From NCBI GenBank assembly GCA_903862645.1, contig CAIOZF010000132.1, forward strand, positions 1 to 37,781: a stretch of DNA of 37,781 nt, given 5' to 3'. The DNA is from an uncultured Gammaproteobacteria bacterium. Its GTDB lineage: Bacteria; Pseudomonadota; Gammaproteobacteria; Pseudomonadales; Pseudohongiellaceae. Shown here piece by piece: positions 17,115 to 25,733 of the stretch. The notes under the pieces were generated by a model. The model was not told where the DNA came from. It did not search any database and worked only from the letters and a program-made list of their open reading frames with translations. The position numbers were made by a program, and so were the translations under genes. Every line of letters begins with the position of its first letter. Positions within the stretch are counted from its first letter, which is position 1.

Positions 17115-17545
17115 AAGCGTCGCTCCATTTGTGTCGGATGCCTCGGCCATTGCCGTGCTGATGCGATTGTAGCGCAGTGCACGAAGGGGCGGAATGTGGC
17201 ATTCCTGCTTACAGTCTGCTCAGAAGCGGTGCGTGAAATGTCGTGTTTGCGGCGGCAGTTTGGAAATTCATAGCCCAGACACGACTCAAAAGAGTGCAAG
17301 ACCGTCCTTTTGACGCGCGACGAAGTATGCACTGGTGAGTGAGCGGAGCGCCTTACGCAGCCTCAATATCTTGAAAACAAAGGGATTCAGCACATTGTCT
17401 TGAATTAATTCCAAAATGGGCACGCATCGTGCTTATTACCAATTCGAGCATTTGAGAGTGTGTCCACAGATCGACAACGCATCTCTTTAATGGTGCGTTA
17501 TGCACAGAATTGAAACTTTACTAAAACGTCAAGGAGCTACTTGAA
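17115..17545. other. 431-base intergenic region between ubiK and the TorF porin gene
   Basis: No gene is convincing here. The left part should hold the ubiK promoter. A perfect GGAATG-TGG-CATTCC palindrome lies at 17191-17205. The right part holds the sigma-54 promoter described separately (17418-17433) and a roughly 100-base leader with TGGTGCGTTATGCACA (17491-17506), a GTGC/GCAC inverted repeat. Short open frames here lack ribosome binding sites. Confidence 0.6.
17418..17433 (+). promoter_or_regulatory. Sigma-54 (RpoN) promoter of the TorF porin gene
   Basis: GGGCACGCATCGTGCT matches the RpoN consensus TGGCACG-N4-TTGCW at all but two positions. The invariant GG (17419-17420) and GC (17431-17432) are separated by exactly ten bases. 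The predicted transcription start near 17444 gives a leader of about 100 bases. A nearly identical element precedes glnK. Confidence 0.75.
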
Positions 17546-18229
17546 ATGAAAAAACTTACCACAGCATTGTTGGCCGCCGGATTGATGTCTGCAACTTTCG
17601 CAGCACAGGCGCAGGAAGGCCCGATTACTGGCAACGTCACGCTGACGACAGATTACATCTACCGTGGCGTCTCTCAGACCAGCGGTGGCTCGGCCATTCA
17701 AGGCGGATTCAACTGGGCTGCTGAGTCAGGCTTTTATCTGGGCACCTGGGCGTCAAGCATCACGTTTGACGACAGCATCGAGATCGACTATTTCGGTGGC
17801 TTTACGGGAGATCTGACTGAAGAAGTGGGCTACGACGTAGGTTTCCTGTACTACGATTATCCGGGCGCCAGCGGTGATGACTTCCTTGAACTGTACGGCA
17901 AGCTGATTTACGGCAGCTTGATCGGCACTGTTAACTATTCTGATGATTTCTTCGCCGGCGTCGGACCTGCGATGTATTACACACTAGACTACGGTTTCGC
18001 TCTGGGCAATGACGTATCACTGGGCCTGCACTACGGTCTGAGCGATTTCGATCAGGATGTATTTGGCACGGAAGACAGCTACTCCGAGTACAAGGTATCC
18101 CTGTCCAAGCCCTACGGTGGCGTGAATCTGCAGTTGATCTGGACGGATACGGATATCAGTGAGACCAATTGCTTCGCGTCTACAGACTGCGCCAGCACGA
18201 TCTCTTTCGCGGTTACCAAGAGCCTGTAA
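17546..18229 (+). CDS. TorF family putative porin
   Basis: 227 residues. The signal peptide MKKLTTALLAAGLMSATFAAQAQ is cleaved near residue 23. The mature protein is an alternating beta-strand outer-membrane barrel typical of the TorF/Gcw_chp family: GNVTLTTDYIYRGVSQTSGG, then GFYLGTWASSI, EIDYFGGF, YDVGFLYYDYPG and ELYGKL. The last residues SFAVTKSL form the final strand, although the very last residue is Leu rather than the usual aromatic. AAGGAG-like sequence precedes the ATG. The gene has its own sigma-54 promoter and terminator and sits directly upstream of glnK-amtB, so it is probably induced on nitrogen limitation and may pass ammonium or small organic nitrogen compounds. The solute is inference. 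Confidence 0.9.
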   Translation: MKKLTTALLAAGLMSATFAAQAQEGPITGNVTLTTDYIYRGVSQTSGGSAIQGGFNWAAESGFYLGTWASSITFDDSIEIDYFGGFTGDLTEEVGYDVGFLYYDYPGASGDDFLELYGKLIYGSLIGTVNYSDDFFAGVGPAMYYTLDYGFALGNDVSLGLHYGLSDFDQDVFGTEDSYSEYKVSLSKPYGGVNLQLIWTDTDISETNCFASTDCASTISFAVTKSL

Positions 18230-18273
18230 ATTACCGATCCTGAGTGCAGCGGCATTCAGAGCGGTTTAGACAA

Positions 18274-18310
18274 AGAAGGCCTGTCAGTAAATCGCTGACC
18301 GGCCTTTTTG
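18274..18310 (+). terminator. Rho-independent terminator after the porin gene
   Basis: The arm AAGGCCTGTCAG (from 18276) pairs with CTGACCGGCCTTTTT (ending 18309), giving an 11-bp stem with one mismatch and a short AT-rich loop, followed directly by the T run. It isolates the porin transcript from glnK, consistent with glnK having its own promoter. Confidence 0.88.
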
Positions 18311-18351
18311 CGTTTTCGGTCCAGGAATTCGCGGTGGTGACTGCATTGCAG

Positions 18352-18409
18352 AGACGCCTGTCTTTGGTGCGGGCATATCCAGAGCGCCTCTTTATGGTGC
18401 GAAATATCC
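18352..18409 (+). repeat. Two direct repeats upstream of glnK, candidate NtrC enhancer sites
   Basis: Two adjacent 29-base units share CGCCT-N6-GGTGCG followed two or three bases later by ATATCC. They lie roughly 100 to 160 bases upstream of the predicted glnK transcription start, the usual enhancer distance for a sigma-54 activator. GGTGC is the right half of the NtrC site (GCACC-N5-GGTGC), but the left halves match poorly, so assignment to NtrC is tentative. Confidence 0.5.
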
Positions 18410-18485
18410 CGCCGCACTTATCTCTGCGCCAGCCGGCTGTGCTGACCTACTCGTATCTCCTTGTTTATATTATGTTTTGCCGATA

Positions 18486-18501
18486 TGGCACGGGCCGTGC
18501 A
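18486..18501 (+). promoter_or_regulatory. Sigma-54 (RpoN) promoter of glnK-amtB
   Basis: TGGCACGGGCCGTGCA differs from the RpoN consensus TGGCACG-N4-TTGCW at one position. GG is at 18487-18488 and GC at 18499-18500 with the required ten bases between. The predicted start near 18512 leaves a leader of about 55 bases before glnK. In many proteobacteria glnK-amtB is transcribed by RpoN with phosphorylated NtrC under nitrogen limitation. Confidence 0.85.
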
Positions 18502-18552
18502 TCAGTGAGAACAGATGTATCTGCATCGAATCGGCGGAGCGGATATTAATAG

Positions 18553-18906
<354 letters not shown>

Positions 18907-18988
18907 GAACGCTGATCGAAACCGATCAGTTCTAAACAACTTTTCACGCTAATCAGGTCGCACTCGGAGCTGATTTTGAGGGAGCAAG

Positions 18989-20251
18989 GTGGAAGAACAA
19001 ATTTTTCAACTGCAGTACGCACTCGACACATTCTACTATCTGGTATGTGGCGCCTTGGTTATGTGGATGGCCGCAGGCTTCGCGATGCTGGAGTCCGGCT
19101 TGGTCAGAGCCAAAAACACGACAGAAATTCTGACCAAGAACATTTCTCTGTATGCGGTCTCCTGCATCATGTACATGATCTGTGGTTACGCATTGATGTA
19201 CGGTGGCAGCATTTTCCTGTCCGGCATCGCTGGTGGTGAAACGTTGGTGACAGATGTTCTGGCGGCAAAGGCCGAAGAGGGTTTTGAAGGTGGTGCTGTC
19301 TATGCAGATGCGTCGGACTTCTTCTATCAGGTAGTGTTTGCCGCAACCTGCATGTCAATCGTTTCTGGCGCTGTTGCCGAACGTATGAAGCTGTGGGCCT
19401 TCCTGGTGTTTGCGGTGGTGATGACTGGCGTCATCTATCCGATGGAAGGATCCTGGACCTGGGGCGGTAATGCAGTATTCGGCATGTACACGCTGGGCGA
19501 TCTTGGTTTCTCTGACTTCGCAGGCTCAGGTATCGTTCACCTGGCTGGCGCAACTGCCGCAGTGGTCGGCGTGCTTCTGCTTGGTCCACGCCAGGGTAAG
19601 TATGGCGCAGATGGAAGCGTCAGGGCATTCCCTGGTGCGAACCTGCCAATGGCAACACTCGGCACCATGATTTTGTGGTTGGGCTGGCTGGGCTTTAACG
19701 GCGGTTCAGTTCTGAAACTGGCTGACGTGACAAGTGCCAACGCGGTAGCGATGGTGTTTGTGAACACGAATGCTGCAGCTGCGGGCGGACTGGTTGCAGC
19801 AATGCTGGTGGCCAAAGCCTTGTTCGGCAAAGCTGATCTGACCATGATCCTAAACGGCGCCTTGGCAGGTCTGGTGGCTATCACTGCCGAACCTTCTACT
19901 CCGACAGCGCTGCAGGCAACCTTGTTCGGTGCTTTGGGCGGCGTGCTGGTCGTGTTCAGTATCATTTTCTTGGACAAGCTTATGATCGATGACCCTGTCG
20001 GTGCGATCGCTGTACACGGTGCCTGCGGTTTGCTGGGATTGTTGCTGGTGCCGATTACCAACGACGCGGTGTCAATCTCAGGGCAGATTATCGGTGCATT
20101 CACCATTATCGTCTGGGTTGGTGTAACCAGTTTCGTAGTCTGGATGATTATTAAGGCCGTTATGGGCCTGCGCGTATCGGAAGAAGAAGAGGCACAAGGT
20201 GTAGACATTTCCGAGTGCGGTTTGGCAGCGTACCCCGAGTTTACGAAGTAA
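18989..20251 (+). CDS. amtB: Ammonium transporter AmtB
   Basis: 420 residues from GTG 18989, with GAGGGAG just upstream. Eleven membrane helices are evident. The conducting pore has the twin histidines His184 (SGIVHLAGATA) and His343 (AIAVHGACG), and the family signatures DFAGSGIVH and LGWLGFNGGS are present. There is no cleaved signal peptide such as that of E. coli AmtB; the N-terminus EEQIFQLQYALDTFYYLVCG is followed directly by helix 1, as in many marine gammas. It brings ammonium into the cell and is gated by GlnK, whose gene precedes it by 82 bases in the same transcript. A terminator follows. Confidence 0.96.
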   Translation: MEEQIFQLQYALDTFYYLVCGALVMWMAAGFAMLESGLVRAKNTTEILTKNISLYAVSCIMYMICGYALMYGGSIFLSGIAGGETLVTDVLAAKAEEGFEGGAVYADASDFFYQVVFAATCMSIVSGAVAERMKLWAFLVFAVVMTGVIYPMEGSWTWGGNAVFGMYTLGDLGFSDFAGSGIVHLAGATAAVVGVLLLGPRQGKYGADGSVRAFPGANLPMATLGTMILWLGWLGFNGGSVLKLADVTSANAVAMVFVNTNAAAAGGLVAAMLVAKALFGKADLTMILNGALAGLVAITAEPSTPTALQATLFGALGGVLVVFSIIFLDKLMIDDPVGAIAVHGACGLLGLLLVPITNDAVSISGQIIGAFTIIVWVGVTSFVVWMIIKAVMGLRVSEEEEAQGVDISECGLAAYPEFTK

Positions 20252-20304
20252 TCGCAGGTCTTGCAGGAAGGTATTTACTAACTCTCTCACGTACACTTTT
20301 GACG

Positions 20305-20331
20305 TAAGCGCCCTTCGGGGCGTTTTTTTTA
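20305..20331 (+). terminator. Rho-independent terminator after amtB
   Basis: AAGCGCCC, loop TTCG and GGGCGTTTTTTTT give a stable stem (about 20306-20313 with 20318-20325) and an eight-base T run to 20330. The last bases overlap the stop codon of the convergent rsmE gene at 20329-20331. Confidence 0.9.
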
Positions 20332-21060
20332 CACGCGAAAATCTCCCCAGAGATAGTGTGCAAGAGCGATTGCAATAACCGGGGCAGTCTCGGTGCGCAG
20401 GACGCGCGGGCCGAGTCGCACAGATTGAAAGGAGTGCCTGGTTGCCTGCACTACTTCTTCGTCTGAAAGTCCGCCCTCCGGGCCTACCAACAGAGTGACA
20501 GCAGCGGGATTGATGGCGCCGGGATAGCCTTGTGAGCCGCGATGATCGAGAACAAAGCTGACCCCGCAACGCTCACGCACAAGCCACTCCTGCAGCGTGA
20601 CCGGTGTTTCTAGCGTCGGAACGATACAGCGACCGGATTGCTCGCTGGCGCTGATGGCAATTCTGTTCCAGTGACTCAATCGGTTATCGACGCGCTCACC
20701 CTTGAGTTTGACTTCGCAACGCTCCGTTAACAGTGGGGTGATGCTGCTCACACCTGCCTCTGTGGCTTTCTGGATCGCGTAATCCATTCGCTCGCCTCTA
20801 GAGAGCCCGAGCCCGAGATAAATCGGCAGCGCAGGATCGGAAGAATTTTGCACCACGCTGACGAGCTGCACGATAACTCCTTTCTTTTCCACACCGACGA
20901 TCTTGCAGAGATGTTCGCCATCATTGCCATTGAATAAGGCCAGCATCTCACCAGCACGAAGACGTAACACCTTGCCGACATAGTGTGCCGCATCGTCTGC
21001 GAGCTGCACGGTCGATCCGGTGATCAACGTTTGCGGCGTATGGATGCGCGACAGTCGCAT
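20329..21060 (-). CDS. rsmE: 16S rRNA (uracil-1498-N3)-methyltransferase RsmE
   Basis: 243 residues from ATG 21060 (MRLSRIHTPQTL), one base after the metF stop; a GTG at 21072 inside metF is the alternative. The N-terminal PUA-like domain has HYVGKVLRLRAGEMLALFNG. The SPOUT (trefoil-knot) methyltransferase core has LGLSRGERMDYAIQKATEAG, LLVGPEGGLSDEEV and LGPRVLRTETAPVIAI, which is the SAM-binding knot. It methylates N3 of U1498 in the 30S decoding centre with SAM as donor. The tight junction with metF suggests coupled translation in the SAM-cycle operon, an association also found in related bacteria. Confidence 0.94.
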   Translation of the reverse strand: MRLSRIHTPQTLITGSTVQLADDAAHYVGKVLRLRAGEMLALFNGNDGEHLCKIVGVEKKGVIVQLVSVVQNSSDPALPIYLGLGLSRGERMDYAIQKATEAGVSSITPLLTERCEVKLKGERVDNRLSHWNRIAISASEQSGRCIVPTLETPVTLQEWLVRERCGVSFVLDHRGSQGYPGAINPAAVTLLVGPEGGLSDEEVVQATRHSFQSVRLGPRVLRTETAPVIAIALAHYLWGDFRV

Positions 21061-21061
21061 T

Positions 21062-21907
21062 TCAGCGTTCACTCAGTCCGAGGTTGTTCCAGATGGTACT
21101 CACTGACGAGTACTGATTCATCGTGTAGAAGTGCAGTCCGGGTGCGCCACCGCTCAACAATGTTTCACACAGGCGTGAAACGACTTCGTTACCGAAATCG
21201 CGAATGCTGTCGGCGTCGTCGCCGAAGCCTTGCAGACGTTGACGAATCCATCGGGGAATTTCGGCGCCGCAGTTACTGCTAAACCGGGCCAGGTTGGCGT
21301 AATTGGTGATGGGCATGATGCCGGGCACGATCGGGACCTCGATGCCTAGATCCCGGCACTGCTCGACATAGCTGAAGTATGCATCCGCATTGAAAAAATA
21401 CTGGGTGATGGCGCTGTTGGCGCCCGCATCGATCTTCTTCTTGAAGTAGAACAAATCGCTCTCGTAGCTCTCTGACTTCGGATGGATCTCCGGATAGCAC
21501 GCTACCTCGATATGAAAATGATCACCGGTCTTGCGTCGGACCAGTTCGACAAGCTCATTCGCGTAGTAATAACTGCTGGTGGCGCCAGTGCCTGAGGGAA
21601 CATCGCCACGTAACGCGACCAGTCGCGAGATGCCCAGTTCCTTGTAGTACTGCAGCAAGGCGAGAATTTCTTCTTCGCTGGAGCCGCCGAAAGACAGGTG
21701 CGGGGCGACGTTGGACGCCGCATTGTGGATATTGGTCACGGCCTGGCGAGTGCCATCCCGCGTTGAACCCCCGGCTCCGTACGTAACAGAAAAGAAATCG
21801 GGCTTCAGCAGCGCGAGCTGACGGTGAACCTCCTTGAGCTTCTCATCACCCACTTCTGTTTTGGGTGGAAAGAACTCGAAACTGAAGCGAGCCGGTGTAT
21901 TTTTCAT
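21062..21907 (-). CDS. metF: 5,10-methylenetetrahydrofolate reductase
   Basis: 281 residues. The FAD-dependent TIM-barrel enzyme makes 5-methyl-THF for methionine synthase. Family marks are FSFEFFPPKTEVGDEKL at the N-terminus with the catalytic Glu, SVTYGAGGSTRDGT, LVALRGDVPSG, EVACYPEIHPKS, ITQYFFNADAYF and PGIMPITNYANL. GAGAA about eight bases upstream supports the start. It lies between ahcY and rsmE on the same strand; a long perfect hairpin occupies the ahcY-metF gap. Confidence 0.96.
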   Translation of the reverse strand: MKNTPARFSFEFFPPKTEVGDEKLKEVHRQLALLKPDFFSVTYGAGGSTRDGTRQAVTNIHNAASNVAPHLSFGGSSEEEILALLQYYKELGISRLVALRGDVPSGTGATSSYYYANELVELVRRKTGDHFHIEVACYPEIHPKSESYESDLFYFKKKIDAGANSAITQYFFNADAYFSYVEQCRDLGIEVPIVPGIMPITNYANLARFSSNCGAEIPRWIRQRLQGFGDDADSIRDFGNEVVSRLCETLLSGGAPGLHFYTMNQYSSVSTIWNNLGLSER

Positions 21908-21949
21908 TTCAAATTCTCATTCAGGGTTCGCAATAGCGATGTGTGGATT

Positions 21950-21978
21950 GTCGATCGCGGGCGAGGCCCGCGATCGAC
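21950..21978 (-). other. 13-bp perfect hairpin in the ahcY-metF gap
   Basis: GTCGATCGCGGGC and its exact reverse complement flank a 3-base loop. In the direction of transcription it lies just after ahcY and before metF. No T run follows on the minus strand, so it is not a standard terminator. It may stabilise or process the mRNA, or limit metF expression. Confidence 0.7.
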
Positions 21979-21990
21979 TCCCATCTCAAC

Positions 21991-23370
21991 TCAATACTTG
22001 TAGCTGTCGGCCTTGTAGGGCCCTTCCGGCTTCACGTTGATATACTTCGCCTGTACCGGTGTCAGTTTCGTCAGCACGCCGCCGAAACCACCTACCATCA
22101 GTGCAGCAACCTGCTCGTCGAGATGCTTGGGCAATACTTCCACGGTGATGCCGCTCTTCTTGAAATCCGCCGAGAGTGCCGCGAACTTCCTTTCGTAGAG
22201 ATACATCTGTGCAATTACCTGGTTGGCAAACGAGCCGTCCATGATGCGTGAAGGATGGCCAGTGGCGTTGCCCAGATTGATAAGGCGTCCTTCGGACAGC
22301 AGCAGCAGGTAATTGCTCTTGTCTTTCTGTGGATCCGCACGGTAGACCTTGTGCACCTGCGGCTTGATCTCTTCCCAGGTCCAGTTCTCGCGCATGAACG
22401 CAGTATCGATCTCGTTGTCGAAGTGACCGATGTTGCAGATCACTGCGCCGGACTTCACAGTCTGCAGCATGTTCTTGTCGCAGACATCGATGTTGCCGGT
22501 GGCGGTCACGATCATATCAAGCTTGCCGAGCAGTGCGCGGTCGATGTCTTCGATGCGGCCGGTGTTGTCACCGTTGAGGTAAGGAGACACGATTTCATAA
22601 CCGTCCATACACGCCTGCATCGCGCAGATCGGATCGATCTCGGAGATCTTTACGATCATGCCTTCCTGACGCAGACTCTGTGCAGAACCTTTACCCACAT
22701 CGCCGTATCCGACGACGAGCGCATGACGGCCAGACAGCAGCATGTCAGTGCCGCGCTTGATGCCGTCGTTGAGACTGTGGCGGCAACCATACTTGTTGTC
22801 GTTCTTGGCCTTGGTAACGGAATCGTTGACGTTGATCGCTGGTACTTTCAAGGTGCCCGCTTCCATCATCTCGATCAGACGGTGTACGCCTGTTGTGGTC
22901 TCTTCTGTGATGCCGTTGATCTTGTCGAGCATCTGCGGATATTTGTTGTGGATCATGCCGGTCAGGTCGCCGCCGTCGTCGAGGATCATGTTGCAGTCCC
23001 ATGGCGTGCCATCCTTGAGAATCGTCTGCTCGATGCACCAGTCACCCTCTTCCAGGGTCTGGCCTTTCCAGGTGTAAACGGCAACGCCCTTGGAGGCGAT
23101 GTACGCTGCCGCGTGATCTTGCGTGGAGAAAATATTGCAGGAAGACCAGCGTACTTCCGCACCCAACTCCACCAGCGTTTCTATCAGCACTGCCGTTTGA
23201 ATGGTCATGTGGATGCAGCCGATGATCTTGGCACCGGCCAGTGGCTTGCTACCGGAGTAACGTGTGCGCAGTGTCATCAGCGCGGGCATTTCCGATTCGG
23301 CAAGAATCACTTCCTTGCGACCGAATTCTGCCAGACCGATGTCAGTAACTTTGTAATCGTGTTTGCTCAT
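21991..23370 (-). CDS. ahcY: S-adenosyl-L-homocysteine hydrolase
   Basis: 459 residues, including the insertion typical of proteobacterial enzymes. It splits SAH to adenosine and homocysteine with bound NAD, removing the product inhibitor of methyltransferases. The N-terminus [17 protein letters not shown] and substrate-domain motifs ([21 protein letters not shown] broken by short gaps, [15 protein letters not shown]) are visible. The NAD fold has [16 protein letters not shown], and the C-terminus ends [13 protein letters not shown] with the conserved Lys and Tyr. AGGA eight bases upstream sets the start. It follows metK by 68 bases, and no SAH-riboswitch-like element was found between them. 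Confidence 0.97.
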   Translation of the reverse strand: MSKHDYKVTDIGLAEFGRKEVILAESEMPALMTLRTRYSGSKPLAGAKIIGCIHMTIQTAVLIETLVELGAEVRWSSCNIFSTQDHAAAYIASKGVAVYTWKGQTLEEGDWCIEQTILKDGTPWDCNMILDDGGDLTGMIHNKYPQMLDKINGITEETTTGVHRLIEMMEAGTLKVPAINVNDSVTKAKNDNKYGCRHSLNDGIKRGTDMLLSGRHALVVGYGDVGKGSAQSLRQEGMIVKISEIDPICAMQACMDGYEIVSPYLNGDNTGRIEDIDRALLGKLDMIVTATGNIDVCDKNMLQTVKSGAVICNIGHFDNEIDTAFMRENWTWEEIKPQVHKVYRADPQKDKSNYLLLLSEGRLINLGNATGHPSRIMDGSFANQVIAQMYLYERKFAALSADFKKSGITVEVLPKHLDEQVAALMVGGFGGVLTKLTPVQAKYINVKPEGPYKADSYKY

Positions 23371-23438
23371 TCTTGTGTCCTGTTTCTAATGTAGATAAAT
23401 CAAATGTTGTCGGTTCAATTAGGCCTTCGCCTCTATGC

Positions 23439-24599
23439 TTATTTCAGGCCTGCGGCGTCGCGCAATGCTTCGGCCTTGTCGGTTTTCTCCCAGGTGAAGT
23501 TTGGCTCTTCACGGCCGAAGTGACCGTAGGCGGCTGTGGCTAAATAGATCGGGCGAATCAGATCCAGCATGCGGATAAGGCCCTTCGGACGCAGTTCGAA
23601 GAACTCGCGAACCAGTTGCACAATGCGTTCTTCGGAAATCTTGCCGGTACCGAAAGTTTCCACGCTGATGGAGGTAGGTTCTGCTACTCCGATGGCGTAA
23701 GAAATCTGCAACTCGCAACGATCGGCGATACCGGCCGCTACGATGTTCTTCGCCACGTAACGCGCCACATACGCCGCAGAACGATCCACTTTCGATGGAT
23801 CTTTGCCAGAGAATGCGCCACCACCGTGACGCGCCATGCCGCCGTAGCTGTCCACGATGATCTTGCGGCCGGTCAGGCCACAGTCACCGAAGGGGCCACC
23901 GATGACGAAACGACCTGTCGGGTTGATGAAGTACTTGGTGTTCTTGTCCAGCCACTCGGCGGGCAGGACGTGCTTGATGATTTCTTCCATCACTGCCTCC
24001 TGCAGCGGCTTCAAGGCGATGTCCGGGCTGTGCTGGGTGGACAGCACCACGGCGTCCACGGCGACTGGCTTGCCATTCTCGTAACGGAAGGTAATTTGGC
24101 TCTTTGCATCTGGACGCAGCCACGGCAGGGTGCCGTTCTTGCGCACTTCGGCCTGACGCTGCACGAGGCGGTGGGAATAGGTGATCGGGGCGGGCATCAG
24201 CACACTGGTCTCGTTGCTGGCATAACCAAACATCAGGCCCTGGTCGCCCGCGCCCTGCTCGTGATCAGGTGTGTCATCTACACCTTGAGAAATATCCGGG
24301 GACTGCTTACCGATGGCATTGAGCACCGCGCAGGAGTTGCCGTCGAAGCCCTTGTCGGAGTGGTCATAACCGATGTCGCAGACTACTTTGCGGGCGATGG
24401 CTTCGATATCTGCATAGGCAGAGGTAGTGACTTCCCCGGCGACCACGACCATGCCGGTCTTGATCAGCGTCTCGCAGGCTACGCGGGCCTTGGGGTCCTG
24501 GGCCAGAAGTGCGTCCAGCACCGCATCGGAAATCTGATCCGCGATTTTGTCTGGATGTCCTTCGGAGACGGACTCAGAGGTAAAGAGTGATGAGGCCAT
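23439..24599 (-). CDS. metK: S-adenosylmethionine synthetase
   Basis: 386 residues, standard length. It makes SAM from methionine and ATP in the cytoplasm as a tetramer. Signatures are [18 protein letters not shown], the hexapeptide-type [12 protein letters not shown] and the phosphate loop [25 protein letters not shown] eight bases before ATG 24599 is a good ribosome binding site. It is preceded after 43 bases by the SahR-type regulator and followed by ahcY, so the SAM cycle genes form one transcription unit. Confidence 0.97.
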   Translation of the reverse strand: MASSLFTSESVSEGHPDKIADQISDAVLDALLAQDPKARVACETLIKTGMVVVAGEVTTSAYADIEAIARKVVCDIGYDHSDKGFDGNSCAVLNAIGKQSPDISQGVDDTPDHEQGAGDQGLMFGYASNETSVLMPAPITYSHRLVQRQAEVRKNGTLPWLRPDAKSQITFRYENGKPVAVDAVVLSTQHSPDIALKPLQEAVMEEIIKHVLPAEWLDKNTKYFINPTGRFVIGGPFGDCGLTGRKIIVDSYGGMARHGGGAFSGKDPSKVDRSAAYVARYVAKNIVAAGIADRCELQISYAIGVAEPTSISVETFGTGKISEERIVQLVREFFELRPKGLIRMLDLIRPIYLATAAYGHFGREEPNFTWEKTDKAEALRDAAGLK

Positions 24600-24642
24600 A
24601 GCTAGTTCCTTTCTCAGATCAGTTGGTTAATTTTTGGTATGG

Positions 24643-25626
24643 TTAATTGACTGGTTTGTGAAATACGCACATCTGAATCTGGAAGCCGTTGCGCAGCCCC
24701 AGATAAACACTTTGCCCGGGCTGCAGGCCTGCCTGTGACGCCCAGTCGTTCAATTCATCTTGATCGAAACCCAGCCACAGGTCGCCACAGGATTCTCTTG
24801 CCCAGTCCTGGTCGTGGTGGCAAAGGTCGACGATCAGCAGCAACCCGTCTTCGTTCAAGAGCGTCGTGGCGTGCAGGAAAGCCTCCTGCGGTGCAGGCAA
24901 GTGGTGCAGCACCATGTCGTACAGAACCAGATCGGCGCGGACATTGCGGGCCAGAGCGGTATGCGTATCGCCATGTATGAAGGTGGCATTGTGTAGTTGT
25001 TCGGCGGCCACCGACGCTTTTGCAAGATTCAGCATCTCCAGCGCGTTGTCGAGAGCGATGACGTTCTTGAACTGTTGCGCCAGACGCGCAAGCAGTTCGC
25101 CGGTGCCTGGGCCTACCTCCATGATAGTCAGCTGCTCGCTGAGTTCGAGGTCTCGCAAAAGATCGAGCAAGCTGCTCATGTACTGAGCGTGTTCGGCGAC
25201 GAGTCCCTGCTTTTCGCGGAACTTGTCGGCATGTCGCGTAAAAAATTGCAGCGACTGTTCGGAGCGTTCCTGCTGTGCGAGATCCAGGCGGGCGATCTGT
25301 TCCTGCCCCAGTGGAATTCTGTCGATTGCCTCGAATGCGCTCTTTTTCAGCGCGTGCAGCGGGTCGTCGCTGTGCAGCAAAGGGCGGCGATAGAAGATGG
25401 TGTTGCCTTCGCGGCGTGTGGTTGCGAGTCCCGCATTGGCCAGAATCTTCAGGTGGTGGCTGAGAGCTGATTGGCGTATATCGAGGATGCGGCAGATCTC
25501 CAGCACGCCAAAGGAACTGGTCCGCAGCAGGCGCAGGATTTCGAGGCGCAAGGTATCCGCGAGCGCTTTGCATAGGTGTGTCAGCGCGTCAGCGTCGTCG
25601 TCTTTCTTGATTGCCGTGACCGTCAA
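24643..25626 (-). CDS. sahR: ArsR-type regulator fused to a SAM-dependent methyltransferase domain (SahR-like)
   Basis: 327 residues from TTG 25626, the first usable start after an in-frame TAA ten bases upstream. Residues 10-85 form a winged helix of the ArsR family (LRLEILRLLRTSSFGVLEIC, recognition helix RQSALSHHLKIL, wing EGNTIFYRR). No metal-binding CxC motif is present. The remainder is a class I methyltransferase fold with motif I VGPGTGE at residues 171-177 and IALDNALEML. This fusion next to metK/ahcY is the layout of SahR, which senses SAH and represses SAM-cycle genes in Proteobacteria. The palindrome at 25683-25706 is its probable operator, so it should regulate its own operon. 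Confidence 0.88.
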   Translation of the reverse strand: MTVTAIKKDDDADALTHLCKALADTLRLEILRLLRTSSFGVLEICRILDIRQSALSHHLKILANAGLATTRREGNTIFYRRPLLHSDDPLHALKKSAFEAIDRIPLGQEQIARLDLAQQERSEQSLQFFTRHADKFREKQGLVAEHAQYMSSLLDLLRDLELSEQLTIMEVGPGTGELLARLAQQFKNVIALDNALEMLNLAKASVAAEQLHNATFIHGDTHTALARNVRADLVLYDMVLHHLPAPQEAFLHATTLLNEDGLLLIVDLCHHDQDWARESCGDLWLGFDQDELNDWASQAGLQPGQSVYLGLRNGFQIQMCVFHKPVN

Positions 25627-25682
25627 GCTCAGTTATTCCGAGATTATGTGAAAGTGGCGGCAACTATAGCAGGGCTTTTTAT

Positions 25683-25706
25683 CTATATCAAAAATATTTG
25701 ATATAG
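25683..25706. promoter_or_regulatory. Probable SahR operator, 24-bp perfect palindrome
   Basis: The arms CTATATCAAA and TTTGATATAG are exact reverse complements around AATA. The site lies 56 bases upstream of the sahR start, in an AT-rich stretch that stands out against GC-rich surroundings. Symmetry, size and placement fit an ArsR-type dimer site. I could not find a second copy before metK, ahcY or metF, so control of the whole unit probably acts here. Confidence 0.75.
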
Positions 25707-25733
25707 GTGGCCGGGGTTCTTGTTGGAGATCCC

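Noticed and set aside
17491-17506. NtrC site within the porin leader (TGGTGCGTTATGCACA)
   Set aside because: The half-sites face the wrong way (GTGC before GCAC) and lie downstream of the predicted start, so it does not fit an NtrC enhancer.
23371-23438. SAH or SAM riboswitch before ahcY
   Set aside because: The 68-base gap is too short and shows no conserved riboswitch core; control is better explained by the SahR operator.
22255-24590. Long plus-strand open frames opposite ahcY and metK
   Set aside because: They lie fully antisense to two certain genes, have no ribosome binding sites and no recognisable domain; GC-rich codon use opens the complementary frame.
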